DNA of 64,000 bases. Origin: JAEUKH01 sp964447205 (GTDB taxonomy: Bacteria; Myxococcota_A; Polyangia; Polyangiales; Ga0077539). The position numbers and the translations under genes were made by a program. Location: NCBI GenBank assembly GCA_964447205.1, contig CAYUSB010000040.1:1-64000 (forward strand), written 5' to 3'. Below, in pieces: positions 45,588 through 54,078 of the stretch (the first letter of the stretch is position 1; each line of letters begins with the position of its first letter). The notes beneath the pieces are model-generated. The model searched no databases. It saw nothing but the letters and a program-made list of their open reading frames with translations, and was not told the origin of the DNA.

Positions 45588-48500
45588 ATGAACCCGATGG
45601 TTGCCGCGATGCATACGAACGGTGGCCGGACGCCAACCCCTCCGATGCCCATCGGCCCCTTCTTGGAGTCTGCCATCGAAGCTACGGCCTCAATCGCCTT
45701 GTTTCACGCACAGAAGTATGTTCACGGCCACGTTGGGCCACGCACCCTTTTCTGGGACGATCAGACGGGCCATGTCAGCCTCAATCCCGTAGGAGCATCC
45801 ACCGACACCGAAGCCGATCAATGGATCTACCTTTCCCCTGAGCAGACGGGGCGTCTCGATCGGCCTGTCGATGCCCGGAGCGATCTCTACGCCTTGGGGA
45901 TTCTGCTCTACCAGCGGCTGGTCGGGGCCCTGCCCTTTGTGGCCAACGACGCGTTGGGCTGGACCCACTGCCACCTGGCCCGGTCGCCGAAGCCTCCTGC
46001 CGCGGTGGTCCCGGGGGTGCCTGAGCCTGTGGCCGACCTTGTGTTGAAGCTCCTGGCCAAGGAGCCCAACGACCGGTACCAGACCGCCCTCGGTCTGCTG
46101 GCCGACCTCCAACACTGCCGGGCCGACTGGGAGGCCCACGGGGCGGTCAGCCCCTTCGTCCTGGGGGCCCACGACCAGCCCGATCGCCTGGAGATCCCAC
46201 AGCGGCTCTACGGCCGCGAGGCCGAGGAGGCCGTGCTGCGTGGGGCCCTCGACCGGGTGCGCCTGGGGGGACGCTCGCGGCTCGTGCTCCTGTCGGGGGG
46301 GCCCGGGGTCGGCAAGTCGGCCCTCGCCCTCGGGCTCGCGCGGGCCGCCCTCGATCGCGGGGGCCTGCTGGTGATGGGCAAGTTCGACCAGGTCCTGCAC
46401 GAGGTCCCCTACGCCCCGCTGCGCCAGGTGCTCGCCGAGCTGGTCCGCCACGGCCTCAGCGGCAGCGAGGCCCGCCTCGGCGACCTCCGGGCCCGCCTCC
46501 AAGCATCCCTCGGGGCCCAGGCCGGACTCATCGTCGATCTGGTCCCCGAGGCCCGGGCCCTTCTGGGCGAGGTCCCCGCCTTCGCCCCGCTGCCCCCGGC
46601 CGAGGCCCTGGCGCGGTTCTCCGGGGCCCTCGTGCGATTTGTGGCCGTGTTCGCCGACGGCCCGCCCCTCGTGCTGTTTCTCGACGACCTGCAGTGGGCC
46701 GACCCGGCCAGCCTGCGGGTCCTCGTCAACCTGGCCACCGACCGCGCCCTGCCTTCTCTGCTCCTCGTCGGGGCCTACCGCGACGAGGGCCTCGCCGCCG
46801 ATCACCCCCTGCCCCAGACCCTGGCCGAGCTGCGCGGGTCCGGGGTCCCCCTCGACACCCTCGCCCTCGGCCCCCTCGATCTCGAACCCTTGCAACAGCT
46901 CGTGGCGGACGTCCTGCACCTGCCGCCCGAGACCTGCGCCCCCCTCGCCCGGCTCCTGCGCACCAAGACCCAGGGAAACCCCTTCTTCTTCACCCAGGTC
47001 CTGGCCGCCTTGCCCGAGACCGGGCTCCTGTCGCGCGACCCGGTCACCCGGGCCTGGACGTGGCAGCCCCAGAGCGTCGAAGCCGAGGCCCCGGGCGACA
47101 ACGTCCAGGACATGCTGGCCGAGCGGCTCCGTCGATGCCACGAAGAGACCCGGGCCGTGCTGTGCCTGGCCGCCTGCCTCGGCGACCGGATCGACGCCCG
47201 GGTCCTGGCCGCGGCGACCGAGCGCCCCCTCGACGGGGTCACCGACCTCCTGGCCGAGGCCGTACACGCGGGCCTCGTGCTCCGCGTGGGCGACGGGCTA
47301 CGTTTTCCCCACGACCGCGTCCGCCAGGCCGCCTACGGCTTGATCTCCGAGGCCCGACGGGCCCACACCCACCTCAAGCTCGGGCGGGTCCTATGGAGGC
47401 TGGCGCCCGACGCAGCGCTCGACGATCAGCTCTTCGCCATCCTCGGCCAGATCCAACGAGGCCGGACGGCCCTGGTCGACCCCGCCGAGCAGGCGGAGGT
47501 GGCCGCCCTGCACCTTCAAGCGATTCGTAAGGCCCGCAGCTCCGGGGCCAACCAGATGGCCGCCGAGGTGGCCGCCCAGGGCCTGGAGATCCTCGGCCCC
47601 GCGGGGTGCTCGCGACATCCCGCCCTGTGTTACGCGCTCTCGTTGGAGGCGTCCGAGCTCGCCCTGGCCGCCGGGGCCCTGGAGGCGGCCGAGCGGCACC
47701 TGTCCACGGCCCGCGACCACGCCCGCACCCGCCCCGAGGGGGCCGGGGTGGCCCGCATCGCCGTGGCCCTGGCCACCACCCGGGGCGACATGCCGGGGGC
47801 CCTCCAGGAGGCCGCCGCGGGGCTGCGACCCTACGGGCTGACCCTGGGGCTGCACCCGACCCTCGCGGAGGTCGAGGCCGCCGAGGAGCAGGTGTGGCGG
47901 CGGTTGGGAGACCGGTCGATCGAGTCCCTGGCCGACCTCCCCCCCCTGGACGACCCCGATCTGGAGGGGGCCCAGACCCTGCTCATCGGGATGCTCCCGA
48001 GCGCGTATTTCGTCGACCTTCACCTGCACCGCCTCGTGGCCTCCGCGAGCGTGGCCATGACCCTGGAGCACGGGGTGAGCCTCACCTCGCCCATGGGCCT
48101 CGCGGCCTTCGGGTTGGAACAGGCCATCGCCCGGCGGTATGTCCTGGCCGACCGTCTCGGGCACGTGGCCCTGAGCCTCCTCGCCCGGCCCGGGTCGGAG
48201 GCCGTCCGGGCCAAGGTCCTCAACCTCCTCGGGGCCGTCATCGCCGTCTGGACCCGCGGCCCCACTACGGCGATCGAGATCCTGCGCCAGGGGGTCCAGG
48301 CCGGGGCCGACAGCGGCGATGTGCTCTTCGCGTGCCTGTGCAGCTGCCAGGTGAGCCTCCTCACCTTCTGCACCGGACAGCCCCTGGGCCTCGTCGACGC
48401 CGAGGTTGGGGCCACCCTGAGCTTCCTGCGGGCGGCCCGGTTTGAGGCCCTGGCCGACGTGATCCAGGTGTGTCACCAGGTCTCCCGCTGCCTCCAGGGC

Positions 48501-50915
48501 GAGACCGACGGCCCGACCAGCCTCAGCGATCCCGACTTCGACGAGGCTGCGTACGTCGCCCGGCTCGGGTCGCACCCCCTGCCGCTGGCGGCCACCTGGT
48601 TCCACGCCCAGAAGCTGCTCGTGCAGGTCCTGGCGGGCGACCCGAGGGCCCTCGAGTCCGAGGCCGCCCTCGGGCCGATCCTCGTCTTCACGCGGGGCCA
48701 GCAGGCCGAGGTCGACGCCACCTACCTCGGGGCCCTGGCCCGGACGGCCGCCTGGCCCGACGCCGACCCGGCCACCCGGGCCCGATGGCGGACCGAGCTC
48801 GACGCCGCCGCCGCACGGATGAGGGTCTGGGCAGAGTCCTGCCCCGAGCGGTTCGGGCCCCTGGAGGGCCTCGTCCTGGGCGAGATCGACCGCGTCGAGG
48901 GTCGGCTGCCCGAGGCCTTGCAGCGCTTCGAAGAGGCCGCCCGTACGGCCCGCGACCACGACGACCTGCTCACCCAGGGCCTCGCCTACGAGCGGGCCGC
49001 CTGGTCGTGCGACGCGCGGAGGCTGGACGCCAGCGCCGAGGTCTTCGCCCGCCAGGCCCACGCCGCCTTCGGGCACTGGGGCGCCGCGGCCGTCGTGCGG
49101 CGGCTGGAGCGACGCTGGCCGTCACTCGCCGGGGGCGGCGCACGGTCGGCCCCCCCGGGGTACGGCCTCGACGCCCTCGCGGTGGTGCAGGCCTCGCAAG
49201 CCATCTCGGGGGAGATCCTGCTGGAGCGCCTCCTCGATCGGCTCATGCATGTCGTCATGGCCGAGGGAGGAGCCCGGCGCGGGGCCCTGCTCCTGACCCT
49301 CCCCGCCGGGCTCAAGGTGGTGGCCCTGGCCGAGGTCGAGGGGCAGGAGGTGCGGGTGCACCTCCCCGCCGAGCCCATGGCCCTCGGGCCCGACATCCTG
49401 CCAGAGTCCCTGGTTCACTATGTTCGCCGGACCCGCGAGTCGTTGATCGTACCCGACGCGTCCAACCACGGCCCCTTCGTGTCCGACTCGTACGTCGTGC
49501 GCCGCAAGGCCCGGTCGCTCCTCGGGGTCCCCATCGTGCGCCAGGGCGAGACCCGCGGGGTCCTCTACCTGGAGAACGACCTCATCACCAACGCCTTCAC
49601 CTCCGACCGGCTCCACGTCCTCCAGCTCCTGGCCTCCCAGGCCGCCATCTCCCTCGAAAACGCCTCCCTCTACGCCGACCTGCGCCGCGAGGTGGCCGAG
49701 CGCGAGAAGACCGAGGCCGTCCTCCTGGCCAGCCAGGCCCAACTGGCCCAGGCCCAGAAGATGGAGGTGGTGGGTCGTCTGGCGGGCGGGATCGCCCACG
49801 ATTTCAACAACCTCCTGACGGCCATCGGCGGCTACAGCCTGCTCGCCCTCAACCGCCTCGCCCCCGACCACCCCGCCCGGGCCGACCTGGAGGAGGTCCA
49901 GAAGGCCGGAGACCGGGCCGCGGCCCTGACCCGCCAGCTCCTCTTGTTCAGCCGCAAGGAAGCCCTGGCCACGCGGGCGGTCGACCTGCACGTCGTGGTC
50001 ACGGGCCTGGAGAAGATGCTGCGTCGGCTCATCGGCGAAGACGTCGAGCTGGCCATCGAGAGCGAGGCCGACCTCGGACACGTCACGGCCGACCCGGGGC
50101 AGATCGAGCAGGTCGTCCTCAACCTGGTGGTCAACGCCCGCGACGCCATGCCCCACGGGGGCCGGCTGACCGTGGCCCTCGCGGCGGTCGAGCTCGGACC
50201 CGACGAGGCCGAGGGGCACCTCGGGGCCCACCCCGGCCCCTACCTCCGGCTGACGGTGCGCGACACGGGGACGGGCATGGACGCCCCCACCCAGGCCCGG
50301 CTCTTCGAGCCCTTCTTCACCACCAAGGAGCCCGGGAAGGGCACGGGCCTGGGGCTTTCGACCGTGTACGGGGTGGTCAAACAGACGGGGGGCTTCGTCG
50401 CCGTGCAGAGCGCCCCGGGGCAGGGGTCGAGCTTCTCGGTCTATCTGCCCCGCAGCGAAGACCCCGCCGCCGCCGCCGCGGCCAAGACCCTGTCGGCCCA
50501 GGGCTCCGAAGGGACCGAGACCGTGCTCCTGGTCGAGGACGACGAGTCGGTGCGGTTTCTGGCCCGCGAGGTCCTGGTGGCCAAGGGGTACACCGTCCTG
50601 GTGGCCGCCGACGGCGAGGCGGCCCTGCGCCTGCACGCCCAGTACGCGGGACGGATCGACCTGCTCATCACCGACGTGGTCATGCCCAAGCTCAGCGGGC
50701 CCGAGCTGGCCCGGAGGCTACGGCGGCTGGCTCCGGGGACGCGGGTTCTGTTTCTCTCGGGGTACACGGCCGAGGCCATGGCCCACCATGGCCTCCTCGA
50801 CGACGGGGTGGCCGTGGTGAGCAAACCCTTCTCGCCCGACGGGCTGACCAGCCGGGTGCGGGCCGTGCTCGACCGCCGCAGCAACAGCGCCCCGCCCGAC
50901 GGAGCCCCCAAGTGA
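45588..50915 (+). CDS. giant sensor: kinase remnant – ATPase – GAF – histidine kinase – receiver
   Basis: A 1775-residue hybrid. The N-terminal 180 residues look like the C-lobe of a Ser/Thr kinase (YLSPEQTGRL, DARSDLYALGILLYQRLVG), but the glycine loop and ATP lysine are gone and the catalytic and DFG loops read HGHVGP and NPVGA. It is therefore a dead remnant. The ATPase module has Walker A LSGGPGVGKSALALGL (about residue 238) and LVLFLDDLQWADP. A long helical repeat region is followed by GAF (about 1205-1370), H-box GIAHDFNNLLTAIGGYS, FEPFFTTKEPGKGTGLGL and a receiver (LVEDDESVRFL, ITDVVMPKLSGPE, VSKPF). Its stop overlaps the start of the candidate selenoprotein gene (GTGA). Unlike the sensor at 26298-31709, it has a receiver and no live kinase. 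Confidence 0.88.
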   Translation: MNPMVAAMHTNGGRTPTPPMPIGPFLESAIEATASIALFHAQKYVHGHVGPRTLFWDDQTGHVSLNPVGASTDTEADQWIYLSPEQTGRLDRPVDARSDLYALGILLYQRLVGALPFVANDALGWTHCHLARSPKPPAAVVPGVPEPVADLVLKLLAKEPNDRYQTALGLLADLQHCRADWEAHGAVSPFVLGAHDQPDRLEIPQRLYGREAEEAVLRGALDRVRLGGRSRLVLLSGGPGVGKSALALGLARAALDRGGLLVMGKFDQVLHEVPYAPLRQVLAELVRHGLSGSEARLGDLRARLQASLGAQAGLIVDLVPEARALLGEVPAFAPLPPAEALARFSGALVRFVAVFADGPPLVLFLDDLQWADPASLRVLVNLATDRALPSLLLVGAYRDEGLAADHPLPQTLAELRGSGVPLDTLALGPLDLEPLQQLVADVLHLPPETCAPLARLLRTKTQGNPFFFTQVLAALPETGLLSRDPVTRAWTWQPQSVEAEAPGDNVQDMLAERLRRCHEETRAVLCLAACLGDRIDARVLAAATERPLDGVTDLLAEAVHAGLVLRVGDGLRFPHDRVRQAAYGLISEARRAHTHLKLGRVLWRLAPDAALDDQLFAILGQIQRGRTALVDPAEQAEVAALHLQAIRKARSSGANQMAAEVAAQGLEILGPAGCSRHPALCYALSLEASELALAAGALEAAERHLSTARDHARTRPEGAGVARIAVALATTRGDMPGALQEAAAGLRPYGLTLGLHPTLAEVEAAEEQVWRRLGDRSIESLADLPPLDDPDLEGAQTLLIGMLPSAYFVDLHLHRLVASASVAMTLEHGVSLTSPMGLAAFGLEQAIARRYVLADRLGHVALSLLARPGSEAVRAKVLNLLGAVIAVWTRGPTTAIEILRQGVQAGADSGDVLFACLCSCQVSLLTFCTGQPLGLVDAEVGATLSFLRAARFEALADVIQVCHQVSRCLQGETDGPTSLSDPDFDEAAYVARLGSHPLPLAATWFHAQKLLVQVLAGDPRALESEAALGPILVFTRGQQAEVDATYLGALARTAAWPDADPATRARWRTELDAAAARMRVWAESCPERFGPLEGLVLGEIDRVEGRLPEALQRFEEAARTARDHDDLLTQGLAYERAAWSCDARRLDASAEVFARQAHAAFGHWGAAAVVRRLERRWPSLAGGGARSAPPGYGLDALAVVQASQAISGEILLERLLDRLMHVVMAEGGARRGALLLTLPAGLKVVALAEVEGQEVRVHLPAEPMALGPDILPESLVHYVRRTRESLIVPDASNHGPFVSDSYVVRRKARSLLGVPIVRQGETRGVLYLENDLITNAFTSDRLHVLQLLASQAAISLENASLYADLRREVAEREKTEAVLLASQAQLAQAQKMEVVGRLAGGIAHDFNNLLTAIGGYSLLALNRLAPDHPARADLEEVQKAGDRAAALTRQLLLFSRKEALATRAVDLHVVVTGLEKMLRRLIGEDVELAIESEADLGHVTADPGQIEQVVLNLVVNARDAMPHGGRLTVALAAVELGPDEAEGHLGAHPGPYLRLTVRDTGTGMDAPTQARLFEPFFTTKEPGKGTGLGLSTVYGVVKQTGGFVAVQSAPGQGSSFSVYLPRSEDPAAAAAAKTLSAQGSEGTETVLLVEDDESVRFLAREVLVAKGYTVLVAADGEAALRLHAQYAGRIDLLITDVVMPKLSGPELARRLRRLAPGTRVLFLSGYTAEAMAHHGLLDDGVAVVSKPFSPDGLTSRVRAVLDRRSNSAPPDGAPK

Positions 50916-51292
50916 GCCCGCCCCTGCCAGTGATCGATCGGGTGGGGATCGCCCCCGCGCGGGCGGAGGCCATTGCCGCGGCCGTAGCCGGGCATCACTC
51001 CCTCGACGCGGTCGTGCAATGGGGCCTCGCGGCGACGCCTCCGCGCTACGTGGTCGATGTGGTGGTGCAGGACGAGTACACCCACGACGTGGTCGTGCCC
51101 TGGGGCGACGACCTGTGGCTGGTGTACGACGCCACGTGACTGGGCGCCGTGACGGCGGTCGCCGTCTGGGACCATCGCCCCACCGCCGACGCCCTGCTCG
51201 CGGCACGGGTTGAAGCCGGGTGGAGCCCGACCCCCACGGCCCTGCGCGACGGGCCGCGGGTCCTCGGCCATGCGGCCTGCCTCAGGCGGTAG
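50912..51292 (+). CDS. candidate selenoprotein (in-frame UGA at codon 76), 126 residues
   Basis: GTG start at 50912 overlaps the stop of the giant sensor (GTGA). The frame gives 75 residues with protein-like pattern (PPRYVVDVVVQDEYTHDVVV, DDLWLVYDAT), then TGA at 51137-51139, then 50 more codons in the same frame (LGAVTAVAVWDHRPTADALL, GWSPTPTALRDGPRVLGHAA) to a TAG at 51290-51292. About 45 of the 50 codons after the TGA end in G or C, as in real genes here. Seventeen bases after the TGA a six-pair stem with a GGTC loop (51151-51166) matches the bacterial SECIS layout of E. coli fdhF. The alternative is a true stop giving a 75-residue protein, or a nonsense-mutated gene. I recognise no characterised family. 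It is divided from a truncated hydrolase by six bases, tail to tail. Confidence 0.65.
51151..51166 (+). promoter_or_regulatory. bacterial SECIS-like hairpin
   Basis: GACGGC, loop GGTC, GCCGTC: a perfect GC stem whose loop begins 17 bases after the in-frame TGA. The E. coli fdhF SECIS has a GGUC-containing loop about 18 bases after its UGA. In bacteria, SelB recognises such a hairpin within the coding sequence. Confidence 0.55.
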
Positions 51293-51298
51293 CAGCGC

Positions 51299-51802
51299 TC
51301 AGCGCCCCGAGGCCGGACCCCCTACGTCGTCGGTGGGGTCAAAGAGGTTGATGGGGACGTGAAGGTACCGGATGCCGTTGGGGTGGGCCTTCGGCAGGAC
51401 GCCCGCGTTGACGTTGACCTGAACGCTCGGCAGGAGCAGCCGCGGGGCCGCCAGGGTGGCGTCGCGGGCCTTCCGAAAGGCCACAAACTCCGCCCGAGGG
51501 GTGTCGGCCCGGAGCTGAACGTTCTCCCGGCGCGACCGGCCGATGGTGGTCTGCGAGCGCAGGGGCCGACCCTCGGGCTGGTCGTGGTGGCCCACAAACA
51601 CCCGGGTGTCGTCGGGCAGGGCGTAGAGCCGGTCGTGCACGGAGGTGTACAGGTCGTCGGCGCTGCCCCGGGGGAAGTCGCAGCGGCCCGCCCCGTAGTC
51701 CTCCGTGAAGAGGGCGTCGCCGGTGAAGACCGCGTCGCCGATGAGGTAGCTCACGCACGCGGGGGTGTGCCCCGAGGTGGCCAGGGCCGCGTAGCCCCCG
51801 GG
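51299..51802 (-). pseudogene. truncated MBL-fold metallo-hydrolase (5' half missing)
   Basis: The C-terminal half of a metallo-beta-lactamase-fold hydrolase of the persulfide-dioxygenase/BLH-like kind. Clear family marks begin at about 51802 with GGYAALATSGHTPACVSYLI and continue through GDAVFTGDALFTEDYGAGRC, DDTRVFVGHHDQ and a C-terminal LLLPSVQVNVNAG. The upstream HxHxDH zinc motif is absent in all frames, and this frame meets a stop 140 bases further upstream, at 51941-51943, which also ends the next gene. No convincing start precedes the homology; a GTG at 51754 would give only about 150 residues without the main metal site. It is most likely a 5'-deleted relic. Confidence 0.7.
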
Positions 51803-51940
51803 TATAGGTGCAACAGGGCGGGAAACACCGCGATTGTGGCGTCGCAGCGCGGGGTCTCGCGCACAAAAGTGCCCTCTCCGTGTGGCTTCGGGGAACAGGG
51901 TGAAGCGGCGGGTGCAACGGCCGCAACAGGGGGCGTACGC

Positions 51941-52882
51941 TCAGGCTCCGACGCGGGAGGCGAGGGCCCCGACCCGGCGGTCGTCGGGGTGGCGGCTGCG
52001 CAGTCGGCGCACGACGTCGAGGGCCTCGTGCTGGTCGCCGCGTTCGACGAGGCGCGACACGAGCCCGATAAACCGATTGATGGCCAGGTCGCGGTCGAGG
52101 CGCTGGAGCTCGAACTCCGCGATCTTGAGGTGGGCCGAGAGGTCGTCGGGGTGGGCGGCGATCCAGCGCTCGGCTTCGGCGGCGGCCTGTTCGGTGTGGC
52201 CGTACTTGATGAGGATGGCCATCTCCAGGACAAACTGGTCGACGCTCATGGGGGCCGAGAGGGCGGCCGGCTCGCGGAGAAACTGGGCCACCCGCTGCAC
52301 GGCCTCCTGGCCAAACTCGGGGTCGGTGAGGGTGTCGTCGTCGACGATGATGGAGCGCTCCTCGACCCGTCGCAGGCGGGCCGGGGGCTTCGGGGGCGAC
52401 TCGGGCAGGGTGAGGGCCACGTCGGTGTCGGGTTGGGCCTCGGGGCTGGCGGCGAGCTCCAGGGAGACATCGGGGCGCTCGGCGGTAGGCTCGTCCCACA
52501 GGGAGCCGTGGGCGGGCAGAGGACTGGCGTGGCGGGCCAGGGCCTGGGGCAAGGGGGACACCCGGGTCTTCTCGCTGTCGGGCACGACGAGGTCGTCGTC
52601 GGGGTCGTCGAGGGGGCGCCCGGGCGGGGGTAGGGCGCCGGTGACCTGGGCGAGTTTGACCGAGACCCCGGGCAGGGCCAGGCCGGCCACCGAGCCCGTA
52701 GACATCGGGGCGATGGTGGCCGGGACCCGCGAGGGCGAGGCGATCTTGACGTCCGTCGGGCCCTCTTCCGCGTCGGCGAGGGAGACCCCCCCGGGGGTGG
52801 CTGCGGCCCCGCCGCTGCGGGCGTGGTCGAGGAAGGCCGCGAAGACGGCCAGGACCCGAGCCTGCTCCGTGTTGGGTGTCAT
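51941..52882 (-). CDS. hypothetical protein with helical (TPR-like) C-terminus
   Basis: A 313-residue protein. The N-terminal two-thirds are Pro/Ala/Asp-rich and probably disordered. The C-terminal region (about 205-313) is a run of amphipathic helices (VDQFVLEMAILIKYGHTEQA, AHLKIAEFELQRLDR, ALDVVRRLRSRHPDDRRVGA), which looks like TPR-type repeats. No signal peptide is visible. The ATG at 52882 follows AAGGGG closely; a GTG one codon earlier is also possible. It is coupled to the upstream calcium-repeat gene, which ends seven bases before. No function assigned. Confidence 0.7.
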   Translation of the reverse strand: MTPNTEQARVLAVFAAFLDHARSGGAAATPGGVSLADAEEGPTDVKIASPSRVPATIAPMSTGSVAGLALPGVSVKLAQVTGALPPPGRPLDDPDDDLVVPDSEKTRVSPLPQALARHASPLPAHGSLWDEPTAERPDVSLELAASPEAQPDTDVALTLPESPPKPPARLRRVEERSIIVDDDTLTDPEFGQEAVQRVAQFLREPAALSAPMSVDQFVLEMAILIKYGHTEQAAAEAERWIAAHPDDLSAHLKIAEFELQRLDRDLAINRFIGLVSRLVERGDQHEALDVVRRLRSRHPDDRRVGALASRVGA

Positions 52883-52888
52883 CACCCC

Positions 52889-53878
52889 TTAGGGTGAACC
52901 TCCGGGTGCATCGGGTGCAACTCCTCCGTCGCGGGGGGCGGGACGGGGCGCCAGGACGCAGCGGGCGGCGCACCACCCGGCGGGGGGTCCGGGGGTGTCC
53001 CAGCGGTCGAGGTCGTAGTCGTCGTCGTCGTCGTAGCCGACGCGCGATCCGCCCGGGACGGGGAAGCGCCACTCCTCGAAGTTGCCGTCCCCGTCGCGGT
53101 CGAAGCCCTCCTTGCGGACCGAGCCGTCGGCCCGCAGGAGGGTGAGGTGGTCGCGGATCCCGTCGCCGTCGGAGTCGACGTTGACGGCCCGGAGGGTTCC
53201 GGCCCGGGTGTAGGTCTCGCGGCGTTCGAAGATGCCGTCGCGGTCGTCGTCGCGTTCGATGCGGACGGGGTGGGCCTCGGCGGGCCAGCGGGTGTTGAAG
53301 ATCCGGTTGACCTCGTACAGGCCGTCGGCGTCGGCGTCGGTGCCCTCCTCGGTCATGCGGCCGGCGGGGTCGAAGGCCCGAAACCGTTCGGGGGCGGAGT
53401 CCTGGTTGGCGTCGGTCCACTCGGCCGTCACGCGCCCCCGCCCGTCGAGCTGAACCCATCGTTCGGGGATGGTGTTCCAGTCGCGGTCGGTGAGTCGGAG
53501 GAGGGTGCGTCCGGTCTCGCCGACCTGGTCGGTGGTGTCGATGCGCCCGTCGCCGTCGCTGTCGTAGTCAATGCGATTGAGCCGGGTCCCGACGTAGATC
53601 TCGGTGCGATCGGCGACCCCGTCGTGGTTGGTGTCGCGGCTGATGCGCTGGGGTCGGCCTTCGGCATCGCGGACGGTCCACACGTCGGGTCGGCCGTCGT
53701 GGTTGGTGTCCTCGGCCTGGGTCTGCCCGGCCACGACCACCGGGCGGGCCGGTCGGAGTTTTCCCCTGACGAGCCAGCCGCAGCCGAGGCCGATGCCGAG
53801 GAGGGCGATCCCGCTGGCCACCTGCACCCAAGGCGGGGTCGAACGGGGGGCCTCGGGAGGTTCGGGGGTGTCTGCCAT
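52889..53878 (-). CDS. membrane-anchored protein with Asp-rich (EF-hand-like) repeats
   Basis: A 329-residue protein. A Pro-rich start is followed by one hydrophobic segment (VASGIALLGIGLGCGWLV, about 21-38), an anchor or uncleaved signal. The rest carries about nine Asp-loop repeats of EF-hand/dockerin-like pattern, such as DTNHDGRPDVW, DYDSDGDGRIDTT, DVDSDGDGIRDHL-type loops and DRDGDGNFEEW, each followed by a short strand pair. These should bind calcium in the envelope or outside the cell. The tail is Pro/Ala/Arg-rich with two Cys. Its start lies 39 bases from the inverted-repeat element. Confidence 0.75.
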   Translation of the reverse strand: MADTPEPPEAPRSTPPWVQVASGIALLGIGLGCGWLVRGKLRPARPVVVAGQTQAEDTNHDGRPDVWTVRDAEGRPQRISRDTNHDGVADRTEIYVGTRLNRIDYDSDGDGRIDTTDQVGETGRTLLRLTDRDWNTIPERWVQLDGRGRVTAEWTDANQDSAPERFRAFDPAGRMTEEGTDADADGLYEVNRIFNTRWPAEAHPVRIERDDDRDGIFERRETYTRAGTLRAVNVDSDGDGIRDHLTLLRADGSVRKEGFDRDGDGNFEEWRFPVPGGSRVGYDDDDDYDLDRWDTPGPPAGWCAARCVLAPRPAPRDGGVAPDAPGGSP

Positions 53879-53917
53879 GGTGGGGGGATAGTCTACTGCG
53901 CCCGCACCAGCGGGTAC

Positions 53918-54078
53918 TAAACCACGGCCAGTTCGGGATGTGTAGTTTTCTCAACGAGACGCAAGCCAGGCAAGGAAGGGCGACGACGGCGGGCTGAATG
54001 CCCGGCGAGGAGACCTGACGCCGCATGGCGACGCGGATCGGCAGAGAAAACTACGCATCCCGAACTGGACGTGGTTTA
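53918..54078. repeat. 161-bp element with 35-bp imperfect terminal inverted repeats
   Basis: Left arm 53918-53952 and right arm 54044-54078 are inverted copies matching at 33 of 35 positions; each begins (read inward) TAAACCACG and contains CCAGTTCGGGATG and TAGTTTTCTC. The 91-base centre holds a small stem (CGGGC, TGAAT, GCCCG) at about 53990-54004. The right arm's outer TAA is the stop codon of the yciO-like gene. The AT-rich inner arm ends are unlike the surrounding DNA. It could be a MITE-like or REP-like element, or a large RNA hairpin in the yciO transcript. Confidence 0.75.

Noticed and set aside
51019..51213. 65-codon plus-strand frame crossing the candidate selenoprotein
   Set aside because: Out of frame with both halves of the small gene, Arg-rich and without pattern.
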